64,000 nt of DNA from Chloroflexota bacterium (GTDB lineage: Bacteria; Chloroflexota; Anaerolineae; Anaerolineales; Villigracilaceae). The position numbers and the translations under genes were made by a program. Within the stretch, counting starts at the first letter, position 1. Each line of letters begins with the position of its first letter. This document shows positions 53,769 through 60,883 of the stretch, piece after piece. The notes beneath the pieces are model-generated. The model was given only the letters and a program-made list of their open reading frames with translations, did no database searches and had not been told where the DNA came from. Where the stretch lies: NCBI GenBank assembly GCA_016234495.1, contig JACRBI010000034.1, positions 43,320-107,319 on the forward strand, given 5' to 3'.

Positions 53769-56180
53769 TTATTTCTTCTTGCTCTTTTTCTTCGGCGCTT
53801 CCACATCTGCGGCCATGGATGGAGCAGAAGCCTTTGAGCGCATCACAGCCCATGCCAGCAAGCCAAGCAAGGCCAAGCCTACGCCGATCACCGCGACTCG
53901 AACTCCGCCGGTTGCGCCGGCATATTGGACAACGATTGGCGCAATGATCACCGCAACGAGGTTGACCACCTTGATCATCGGGTTGAGCGCGGGTCCGGCA
54001 GTATCCTTGAAAGGATCACCGACGGTGTCGCCGACCACGCCAGCCTTGTGACGTTCGGAGCCTTTGCCAAGGTTCTTGGCCGGGTCCTTCGGCTCGTCTT
54101 CGATCAACTTCTTGGCATTGTCCCAGGCGCCGCCGGAATTGTTCAGGAACACAGCCAGCAGCTGACCAGAGACGATGATACCTGCCAAAAAGCCGCCGAG
54201 GGCTTCCACTTGCAGGAACAAGCCGACCACGATCGGAGTAACAATACCGAGCAAAGCCAGCGAGACTAATTCCTTCTGCGCGGCGGTGGTTGAAATTTCC
54301 ACAGCCTGCTTGTAATCGGGTTTAACCTTGCCATCGAGCACGCCCAGTTTAAACTGACGGCGGACTTCCAGCACGATCAGGGATGCCGCACGGCTAACCG
54401 CCTGAATTGCAAATGACGAGAACAGCCACGGCAGAGCGCCGCCGATAAGCATACCCACGAACACCTGCGGAATATCCACGCGGATGCCGACTTCGGTAAT
54501 GAATTTCTCATAAGGCGCAATGTTGCCAAGCGCAACAGCCACCGCATTCGCGGCCTTTTGGGCACGCTCCACATCCACGAGGAATGAGCCAAAAAGTGAA
54601 ACGGCCGCGATTACGGCAGAACCGATGGCGACACCCTTCGTAATGGCTTTCGTGGTGTTACCCACGGCGTCGAGGTCTGCCATGATCTGCTGGGCATCTT
54701 TTGTGGCTTTGTCTGTCTTACCAGACCAGGACATTTCACCGATGCCGTTCGCATTGTCAGCGATCGGACCAAACGAGTCCATGGCTACATTGTTGCCGGT
54801 TAAAGTCAACATGCCGATGCCGGTCATCGCTACGCCATACAAAATGAATGTGGCGCGGTCTACGCCTTCCACGCCCGGAATAGTGCCGAAGATGAAGATC
54901 GAAGCAATGATGGTCAATGCGATCACAAGCACCGACCAAACCGATGACTCGAAACCGACTGAGATGCCGTTCAAGATCAAGGTCGCGGGGCCGGTATCAG
55001 CAGATTTTTTGATGTCATTCACTGGCGCAGCATGTGTGCCGGTGAAGTATTCAGTCAAGCGGTCAATCACGATGGCAAGTAAAACGCCAACACCGACAGC
55101 CGTGGGCATACGCCACCAGCCGCCCCATTGAGCCATAGCCTCGGTGTTTAAATAAAAGAAGCCGGCGATAAAGAATAAAGCCGCAGAGATCAATGCAGAA
55201 GTCAGAAAACCGCTAAATATCGCCTTCATCGCATCTTCGCTCTTGCCGGTCTTCCCAGCCTTCACAAAATAAGTGCCAATGATCGAAGACAAGACGCCGA
55301 TTCCACGAACCACCAGGGGGAAGATGATCCACTCAAGGCGGCCGGTAGCGTGCCAGAGGGCAAGACCAAGAATCAGGCCCGAAACGATCGTCACTTCATA
55401 GGATTCGAAAATGTCCGCGGCCATACCAGCGCAGTCGCCGACGTTATCCCCGACGAGGTCCGCGATCACAGCAGGATTTCTCGGATCATCCTCAGGGATG
55501 CCTGCTTCTACCTTACCGACAAGGTCAGCGCCGACGTCTGCCGCCTTCGTAAAAATTCCGCCGCCCACGCGCATGAACAACGCAAGGAGCGTACCGCCGA
55601 AGCCAAAACCAAGCAAGGCGTCCGGCGCGGCAATTCCGAGGATAATAAAAATGATGGTTCCGCCAAGTAGGCCGAGACCATCAGTTAACATTCCGGTAAT
55701 TGTGCCTGCGCGGTAAGCGATGCGAAGCGCTTCGCCGAACGACCTCTTGGAAGCAGAGGCCACGCGGACGTTGGCTTCGACAGCCATGCGCATACCGAGC
55801 TGACCGACCGTGAGCGAGAATCCCGCGCCCATAATGAAGGCCAGGCCGCGCGCAATTCCGATCCACAGTTTGAGCTGTGCATCGCTCATGCCCTGAAAGC
55901 GCTCCTGCGCTTCCGGAGAAGGCGGGACAACATAAACAGACAGGAACAAAGCCACGGTCAATACCGCGATCAAAGGCAAAATGGAGCGGAATTGCTTTTG
56001 AAGATACGCATTTGCGCCATCCTTGATCGCATTCCAGACCTCCTGCATTTTTTCAGTACCTTTGTCTTCGCGCAAAATCTGGGAGCGAAGAAAAACTGCA
56101 TACAATAGACCGACAATAGCGATGCCGAATACAGTCCAGATCGCAGCGGTCTCCATTGGGGTAAGTCCCATTTCAAACAT
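53769..56180 (-). CDS. hppA: Membrane-bound proton-translocating pyrophosphatase, K+-independent type
   Basis: 803 aa, about 16 helices. It couples pyrophosphate hydrolysis to ion pumping. The signature DVGADLVGKVE is followed by DDPRNPAVIADLVGDNVGDCAGMAADIFESYE, and near the C-terminus by DTVGDPFKDTAGPALNPMIKV. The K+ determinant reads GNTTKAITKG, with Lys where K+-dependent enzymes have Ala and Thr where they have Gly, so it should be K+-independent and pump protons. Lys-rich cytosolic tail (APKKKSKKK). ATG 56180 follows GGGAGGAA. It has its own strong promoter and terminator. Confidence 0.96.
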   Translation of the reverse strand: MFEMGLTPMETAAIWTVFGIAIVGLLYAVFLRSQILREDKGTEKMQEVWNAIKDGANAYLQKQFRSILPLIAVLTVALFLSVYVVPPSPEAQERFQGMSDAQLKLWIGIARGLAFIMGAGFSLTVGQLGMRMAVEANVRVASASKRSFGEALRIAYRAGTITGMLTDGLGLLGGTIIFIILGIAAPDALLGFGFGGTLLALFMRVGGGIFTKAADVGADLVGKVEAGIPEDDPRNPAVIADLVGDNVGDCAGMAADIFESYEVTIVSGLILGLALWHATGRLEWIIFPLVVRGIGVLSSIIGTYFVKAGKTGKSEDAMKAIFSGFLTSALISAALFFIAGFFYLNTEAMAQWGGWWRMPTAVGVGVLLAIVIDRLTEYFTGTHAAPVNDIKKSADTGPATLILNGISVGFESSVWSVLVIALTIIASIFIFGTIPGVEGVDRATFILYGVAMTGIGMLTLTGNNVAMDSFGPIADNANGIGEMSWSGKTDKATKDAQQIMADLDAVGNTTKAITKGVAIGSAVIAAVSLFGSFLVDVERAQKAANAVAVALGNIAPYEKFITEVGIRVDIPQVFVGMLIGGALPWLFSSFAIQAVSRAASLIVLEVRRQFKLGVLDGKVKPDYKQAVEISTTAAQKELVSLALLGIVTPIVVGLFLQVEALGGFLAGIIVSGQLLAVFLNNSGGAWDNAKKLIEDEPKDPAKNLGKGSERHKAGVVGDTVGDPFKDTAGPALNPMIKVVNLVAVIIAPIVVQYAGATGGVRVAVIGVGLALLGLLAWAVMRSKASAPSMAADVEAPKKKSKKK

Positions 56181-56240
56181 GTAGGTTATTCCTCCCGGGG
56201 GAAAATTAGGATTAGCGTAAGCTTGCGCCTAAGCAGGGGG

Positions 56241-56269
56241 ATTTTACAGGCGCACAGACATTGTGTCAA
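56241..56269 (-). promoter_or_regulatory. hppA promoter
   Basis: Minus strand: TTGACA (56264-56269), 17-base spacer, TAAAAT (56241-56246). Perfect -35 and 5 of 6 at -10. Leader of about 55 bases before hppA. Confidence 0.8.
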
Positions 56270-56296
56270 GAAAAAGGAGTTGTATTTACAAAAGCG

Positions 56297-56325
56297 TTGA
56301 CATTATGCCTCTATTTTGATAATAT
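56297..56325 (+). promoter_or_regulatory. Promoter of the A-type Fe-S carrier gene
   Basis: TTGACA (56297-56302), 17-base spacer, TAATAT (56320-56325). Lies 27 bases from the divergent hppA promoter. The leader contains the site CAAGGAGAAAC before ATG 56362. Confidence 0.8.
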
Positions 56326-56361
56326 CTATCCAATTCTGCTCCACAAAACAAGGAGAAACTA

Positions 56362-56754
56362 ATGCTACAAGAATTGGATGTTCAAACTATCACACTGACG
56401 CCTGCCGCTTCACAAGCTGTTCAAGGCATTTTAGATGAACGAAAATTGGAAGGCTATGCCCTGCGCGTCTACGTTGCTGGCGGCGGTTGCGGATGCTCGG
56501 GCGTAAACTTCGGCATGGCGCTGGACAACAATATCCAAGAAGCGGACACAATGTTTGAAACCAATGGCGTAAAACTGGTTGTTGACCAGACTTCCATTGA
56601 CTATCTGCGCGGCGCAACGATTGATTTCGTAAATGACCCGCAGCACGGCGCGGGCTTTGCAGTCAACAGTCCGAATGCCAAAAAGGAATCTCACGCGCAC
56701 GGCGAGGAAGGCTGCTGTGGCGGCGGTGGCGGTTCCTGCGCTTGCGGTAATTAA
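56362..56754 (+). CDS. A-type Fe-S carrier (HesB/IscA/ErpA family) with unusual Cys tail
   Basis: 130 aa. The HesB-like domain begins ITLTPAASQAVQGIL and has ALRVYVAGGGCGCSGVNFGMAL (C43, C45), VVDQTSIDYLRGATIDFV and GFAVNSPNAK. In the family the C-terminus right after NPNA is a CGCG(S)SF motif that completes the cluster site with the first cysteine. Here it is replaced by a His/Glu linker and CCGGGGGSCACGN, putting cysteines at C118, C119, C126 and C128. It may still carry an Fe-S cluster with different geometry. No isc or suf genes nearby. Confidence 0.85.
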   Translation: MLQELDVQTITLTPAASQAVQGILDERKLEGYALRVYVAGGGCGCSGVNFGMALDNNIQEADTMFETNGVKLVVDQTSIDYLRGATIDFVNDPQHGAGFAVNSPNAKKESHAHGEEGCCGGGGGSCACGN

Positions 56755-56770
56755 TTTATCGGGTAGACAA

Positions 56771-56798
56771 AAAATGACCGGGATGTCCCGGTCATTTT
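56771..56798. terminator. Bidirectional terminator
   Basis: AAAATGACCGGG (56771-56782) pairs with CCCGGTCATTTT (56787-56798) around ATGT, with A-run before and T-run after. Serves the Fe-S carrier (+) and the SH3-like pair (-). Confidence 0.9.
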
Positions 56799-56817
56799 TA
56801 TTTAAATCGTTGAAAAA

Positions 56818-57447
56818 TTATCGACCGCGCAAAAATGAGATCAAAGCCCCCAGCGCGCCAATGAAACCGAAACCGAGAATGAGCAGTCCCACCGGCATAC
56901 GCCCAATGGCAGAAGAATCCTCACTGAAGGTTGCGATTACCAGCGGCGCGGGCGGTGTAAAAGTCGGCAATCGGGTAGGTATAACAGGTGAGCTAAAAGC
57001 CGCCACCAGGGTTGGGTCAATATCGAAAACCAGCGTCGCTGCCGGGGTCGGCGTGGGAGGTGAACTTAATGCAGGCAGCGGCCCTGGCTTAACAACTTTT
57101 ACATAAGGCGCATAAACCCAGGCAACAGAATTCGGAACGCCGGGATAATAGATCTGGATATATGTCTTATCTTCCGAGTAGCCATACGCTGGCATTTCCT
57201 GCCCTGCCAGCAGCACCCCAATGGCCGGGTACAAAAATTCGCTTGGGCCGGAATAGACATTGATCTGGAGCAGGTCAAGGAATACACCAACGATCGCGCC
57301 GGACGGTGTGCCTGTTACTGTTGGGATGGAGCCTGTCGGCTGCTGAGCCAGCGCTGTGGACTGCGCAGGAGCGGAAATCGTGAGGGCAATGGCCGCAAAC
57401 GTGAAGGCGGCAAAAACAACAAGCTGAATTTTTCGAGTGGGGATCAT
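56818..57447 (-). CDS. Secreted SH3-like protein with C-terminal membrane anchor (paralogue B)
   Basis: 209 aa from ATG 57447, four bases after the upstream stop. Signal peptide (about 1-35, ending near TALAQQ), then a bacterial SH3-like region INVYSGPSEFLYPAIGVLLAGQEMPAYGYSEDKTYIQIYYPG, a Pro/Thr linker (SSPPTPTPAA, RLPTFTPPAP) and a helix VGLLILGFGFIGALGALISF with LRGR. Same domain order as its upstream neighbour, so the two arose by duplication. Probably wall-associated; ligand unknown. Confidence 0.72.
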   Translation of the reverse strand: MIPTRKIQLVVFAAFTFAAIALTISAPAQSTALAQQPTGSIPTVTGTPSGAIVGVFLDLLQINVYSGPSEFLYPAIGVLLAGQEMPAYGYSEDKTYIQIYYPGVPNSVAWVYAPYVKVVKPGPLPALSSPPTPTPAATLVFDIDPTLVAAFSSPVIPTRLPTFTPPAPLVIATFSEDSSAIGRMPVGLLILGFGFIGALGALISFLRGR

Positions 57448-57451
57448 TTGA

Positions 57452-58060
57452 TTAACGACGCGCAATCAGTGAAAGCAGGAAGCCGATCAACCCCAGTGTT
57501 GCGAGCGCAAGAATCACAATCGCCAAAGAGACAGCTTGACCAGAGTCCGCTGGTGTAACAACCATAAAAGTCGGCGCGACCAATGACGGCGGCGGCGTAA
57601 ACGTTGGCAGACGCGTGTTGGTAGGCACAACAATAAATTGAGCGGCGAGCGTCGGGTCGATGGTTGCTGTAGCAGGCGGTACAGGAGTAGGAGGCGACCC
57701 GACGATTGGCAATGTGCCGGGAGATACTTGCACCAGCGGTGAATATATCCAACCCTGGTTATAAGGCGCGCCGGGAAATTCGATCTTAATCCAATCGCCG
57801 CCTGCCGACCTTCCGAGCGCCGGGGCTGTATCACCTGGATACAGGATTCCGACCTTGGGGTAGATCAACGAGTTTGGACCCATGCGTACATTCGCAAACG
57901 GTTCATCAGACAGCACGGTGATGTACATCCCTTGAGGGGATGGAGTGTCTGTCGGTTGCTGAGCCAGCACAAAGGTCGAAGGGGATGCGAACAAAGTCCA
58001 AAAAACGAAAGGGATTGTTAATATGGAAAAGGTCAATGGGTAAAACGGGATTCGTTTCAT
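57452..58060 (-). CDS. Secreted SH3-like protein with C-terminal membrane anchor (paralogue A)
   Basis: 202 aa. Signal peptide to about STFVLAQQ, SH3-like domain ANVRMGPNSLIYPKVGILYPGDTAPALGRSAGGDWIKIEFPG with the typical 'nvR.gPs..y.....l..G' opening, WIYSPLVQVS, Pro/Thr linkers and a final helix AIVILALATLGLIGFLLSLIARR. The mature part lies outside the cell. Diverges from the zinc-ribbon/FHA/SEDS operon, with which it shares a 49-base intergenic region whose -10 boxes overlap. No good ribosome binding site seen. Confidence 0.72.
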   Translation of the reverse strand: MKRIPFYPLTFSILTIPFVFWTLFASPSTFVLAQQPTDTPSPQGMYITVLSDEPFANVRMGPNSLIYPKVGILYPGDTAPALGRSAGGDWIKIEFPGAPYNQGWIYSPLVQVSPGTLPIVGSPPTPVPPATATIDPTLAAQFIVVPTNTRLPTFTPPPSLVAPTFMVVTPADSGQAVSLAIVILALATLGLIGFLLSLIARR

Positions 58061-58094
58061 TTCGTAGTTACTCTTAAGGAGAATCGCAAAGGCG

Positions 58095-58102
58095 ATTATA
58101 AT
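58095..58102. promoter_or_regulatory. Overlapping divergent -10 boxes (ATTATAAT)
   Basis: TATAAT reads on the plus strand at 58097-58102 and on the minus strand at 58095-58100. The plus-strand box stands seven bases before ATG 58110, so that message would be leaderless. Only a weak -35 (TTAAGG, 58074-58079, 17-base spacing) is seen. The two directions would compete. Confidence 0.5.
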
Positions 58103-58109
58103 CTAAATC

Positions 58110-58694
58110 ATGGAGCGAAAAATTTATCATGGAAACATCAAGCCTGTGGATATTGCGCAGGCATTGCTGGGTGAATTCAATCATGGAAACACCCGCGCCC
58201 AAACTCTTGGGCAAAGCGATAAGATGATTGTGCAAGTTGGTACGCGGCCAGGGGCAGCTTCCGGCGGGCAAACTGCCATGGCTGTGACCATTCAAAAATT
58301 GGAAGACGGCATCATGGTTGAGCTGGGTCAGCAGGCATGGCTTGGGGTTGCCGCCAGCCTGGGCATGAGTGCAATTTCTGCTTTGCGGAACCCATTTAGC
58401 TTGCTCGGACGGCTGGACGATATTGCGCAGGATATTGAAAACCTGCAAATGAGCGAGCGCATCTGGCAGGTGATCGGTCAAACGGTGCAAGCCAAAGGCG
58501 CTTCTACAGATCTATCGGAAAAGCTCAAACGGCTGACGTGTGATTTTTGCAACACAGCAAACCCCGTAGGTGAACCGTCGTGCGTCGCCTGCGGCGCGCC
58601 GCTCGGCAATGCCCAGCCCGATACCTGCAAAAACTGCGGGTACGTCGTCAAGGCAAACGACAAGGTATGCCCAAATTGCAAACAAGCTTTATAA
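58110..58694 (+). CDS. Double zinc-ribbon protein, function unknown
   Basis: 194 aa. Residues 1-110 look mixed alpha/beta (IYHGNIKPVDIAQALLGEF, DKMIVQVGTRPG, AVTIQKLEDGIMVELGQQAWLG) with a hydrophobic stretch AASLGMSAISALRNPFSLLG. The C-terminus has two zinc ribbons with CxxC pairs at 144/147 and 158/161, then 173/176 and 187/190. It opens the operon carrying FhaA, FhaB, mtnP and the SEDS fusion, so a role in envelope growth or signalling is possible. I do not recognise the N-terminal domain. Confidence 0.65.
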   Translation: MERKIYHGNIKPVDIAQALLGEFNHGNTRAQTLGQSDKMIVQVGTRPGAASGGQTAMAVTIQKLEDGIMVELGQQAWLGVAASLGMSAISALRNPFSLLGRLDDIAQDIENLQMSERIWQVIGQTVQAKGASTDLSEKLKRLTCDFCNTANPVGEPSCVACGAPLGNAQPDTCKNCGYVVKANDKVCPNCKQAL

Positions 58695-58726
58695 ATTTGA
58701 TGAATTGATAGCGCAGGTCAAACAAG

Positions 58727-59551
58727 ATGAATTTAAAAGAGCTCGAAGCGCGCCTTCAGACACTGGTTGAAGTGGACTTGTTAAAAGTACTTCCCGGCCG
58801 AAAAGTGGAGGATGTGATCATTCAAAAACTGGCGTCGGCAATTCAGGTCAATGCAATTTCAATCGAGAGTGGATCGATGGTTGCTCCGGATGTTTACACC
58901 CTGATCATGCACCCGGGTAATTCAGCAAAATGGCAGGATCAGCAATTGCTTTCAGTTCTATTGCATTCCATCACTACGGCTGCGCAGGAAGCAGGTTTTC
59001 GGTTTACAATATCACCCACGATTACCGTTTCAACTGATGAGAAAATATCTATCAATGATGCCGAGATCGTGGCATCGCATCGGATGGAGTCTATGTCTGA
59101 AACCAATGCATCGCCTCTTGATACTGGAAGCCTTGAATCCACCGGGACGCTGCCCGAAAACGCTTTTCTGATCGTTGAGGGAGTTAAAATTTTCCCGTTG
59201 AATTTATCTGTGGTCAATATCGGCCGCAGGCTGGATAACCAGTTGATCATCGATGACCCGCGCGTCTCCCGCAATCATGCGCAACTGCGGGCTATCAAAG
59301 GGCGGTACGTTGTTTTTGACCTGAACTCGACCGGGGGAACTTTTGTCAATGGACAACGAGCCAGCCAAAGCGTGTTGTATCCGGGGGATGTGATCTCGCT
59401 GGCCGGGGTTGCGTTGATCTTCGGGCAGGACAATCCGCCTCCGCGCCCAGACTTAAAATCCACGGCGCCTTTGCGAAGCGTGGACAATTCCTCAGACCGC
59501 GCAACTGCGTCATTCAAAGATCGCTCCACAGCGAAATTCAAGAAAAAATGA
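58727..59551 (+). CDS. fhaA: FhaA-like protein (DUF3662 plus FHA domain)
   Basis: 274 aa. N-terminal DUF3662-type domain (LEARLQTLVEVDLLKVLPGRKVEDVIIQKLASAI through about residue 110), linker, then an FHA domain (about 150-235) with NIGRRLDNQLIID, the SxxH motif in VSRNHAQL and NSTGGTFVNGQ, which bind phosphothreonine. In actinobacteria FhaA sits in the rodA-pbpA-pknAB locus and links kinase signalling to wall synthesis. Here it also stands upstream of a SEDS protein. Ends with a Ser/Lys-rich tail. Confidence 0.85.
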   Translation: MNLKELEARLQTLVEVDLLKVLPGRKVEDVIIQKLASAIQVNAISIESGSMVAPDVYTLIMHPGNSAKWQDQQLLSVLLHSITTAAQEAGFRFTISPTITVSTDEKISINDAEIVASHRMESMSETNASPLDTGSLESTGTLPENAFLIVEGVKIFPLNLSVVNIGRRLDNQLIIDDPRVSRNHAQLRAIKGRYVVFDLNSTGGTFVNGQRASQSVLYPGDVISLAGVALIFGQDNPPPRPDLKSTAPLRSVDNSSDRATASFKDRSTAKFKKK

Positions 59552-60018
59552 GCGGCCCCATCGTTTTGGTATTGCGGCTGATCACATCGTTTGCGCTGTA
59601 CGCCTTTCTGGGGTGGGCATTATTTTTTCTATGGCGTGAAGTGCAAAGACAGGGACAATCGCTGGCAAATCGCCGCGTTCCGGGCATCAGCATCACAGTC
59701 AAGCATGCAGACGATACTCCCATCCTCAAACATTTCGCTCAACCTGAAATCACACTCGGGCGTGACCCCGGTTGCGACATCCCGTTGATGGACGATACCG
59801 TCTCCACCCGCCATGCTCAATTGACCTATCACCACACGCAGTGGTGGCTGGAGGATCTCGCTTCGATGAACGGGACGATCCTGAACGACGCGCCTGTGAC
59901 GATGCCAACCGTAATTACATCGGGCGATGAAATTCTTTGCGGCTCAACCCGCCTGACCATTGCGCTCTCTCCCAACGTGGTGATTGAGCCCACCCTAAGA
60001 TTGGAAAAACACGAATGA
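59548..60018 (+). CDS. fhaB: FhaB-like membrane FHA protein
   Basis: 156 aa. One N-terminal helix (VLVLRLITSFALYAFLGWALFFLW) and a cytosolic FHA domain with ITLGRDPGCDIPL, VSTRHAQLTYH and SMNGTILND. Overlaps fhaA by ATGA and mtnP by ATGA. Equivalent by layout to actinobacterial FhaB (FipA), which binds phosphorylated division or wall proteins. No Ser/Thr kinase gene lies in the window. Confidence 0.85.
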   Translation: MSGPIVLVLRLITSFALYAFLGWALFFLWREVQRQGQSLANRRVPGISITVKHADDTPILKHFAQPEITLGRDPGCDIPLMDDTVSTRHAQLTYHHTQWWLEDLASMNGTILNDAPVTMPTVITSGDEILCGSTRLTIALSPNVVIEPTLRLEKHE

Positions 60019-60881
60019 CAGAAAATATTTCCATCGCGCTCATTGGCGGCTCGGGCTTGTACCACATGACCGGGCTTGAGGGTTCAACTGAACACAACAT
60101 CGACACGCCTTTTGGCAAAACAAGCGCGCCGATCATTACCGGCACTTTGGAAGGAATCCGCGTGGCTTTCCTTGCGCGGCACGGACTCGGACATCACATC
60201 ACGCCGACCGAGGTGCCATATCGCGCAAATATTTTTGCGCTGAAGTCGCTCGGCGTGGAACGGGTGATCAGCATCAGCGCGTGCGGCTCGCTGCGGGAAG
60301 ATTACGCTCCGGGACACATCGTCATCCCTGACAATATTTTCGATCACACCAAAGACCGCGCCCGCTCTTTTTTTGAAAATGGATTTGTCGCGCACGTCAA
60401 CGTTGCTGACCCGTTTTGCAAAGACCTTTCCGACCAAGTGGAAGCAGCGGTGCGCGAAACAGGCGCGACGACTCACCGCGGCGGATCATTCATAACAATC
60501 GAAGGGCCGCGTTTTTCAACCAAAGCAGAATCGCATGCCTTTCGAAACTGGGGCATGTCCATCATCGGAATGACCGCGGCGCCGGAGGCGTTCCTCGCGC
60601 GTGAAGCAGAGCTATGCTATTCGACCATGGCACATGTCACCGATTATGACGTCTGGCATGAAAGCGAATCGCCTGTGACTGTCGACATGGTCATCCAAAC
60701 ACTAAATAAAAATACACACATCGCCCAGCAAGCCATCCACAATTTATTGCGGGGACTCAAGCCCGAGCGTTCATGTCAATGCGGGCAGGCGCTGTCCACT
60801 GCGTTGATCACAGACCCGAAAGTGATTCCTGCTGAAACTCGCAAAAAACTTGACCTGCTTGTGGGCAAATACCTCAACTAA
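60015..60881 (+). CDS. mtnP: S-methyl-5'-thioadenosine phosphorylase
   Basis: 288 aa. Splits methylthioadenosine with phosphate into adenine and methylthioribose-1-phosphate. Signatures: ALIGGSGLYHM, phosphate site ARHGLGHHITPTEVPYRANI, SACGSLRE, TIEGPRFSTKAES, GMTAAPEAFLAREAELCYSTMAHVTDYDVWH. Cotranscribed and coupled by ATGA overlap with fhaB, an unexpected place for a polyamine/methionine salvage gene. Confidence 0.94.
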   Translation: MTENISIALIGGSGLYHMTGLEGSTEHNIDTPFGKTSAPIITGTLEGIRVAFLARHGLGHHITPTEVPYRANIFALKSLGVERVISISACGSLREDYAPGHIVIPDNIFDHTKDRARSFFENGFVAHVNVADPFCKDLSDQVEAAVRETGATTHRGGSFITIEGPRFSTKAESHAFRNWGMSIIGMTAAPEAFLAREAELCYSTMAHVTDYDVWHESESPVTVDMVIQTLNKNTHIAQQAIHNLLRGLKPERSCQCGQALSTALITDPKVIPAETRKKLDLLVGKYLN

Positions 60882-60883
60882 AA

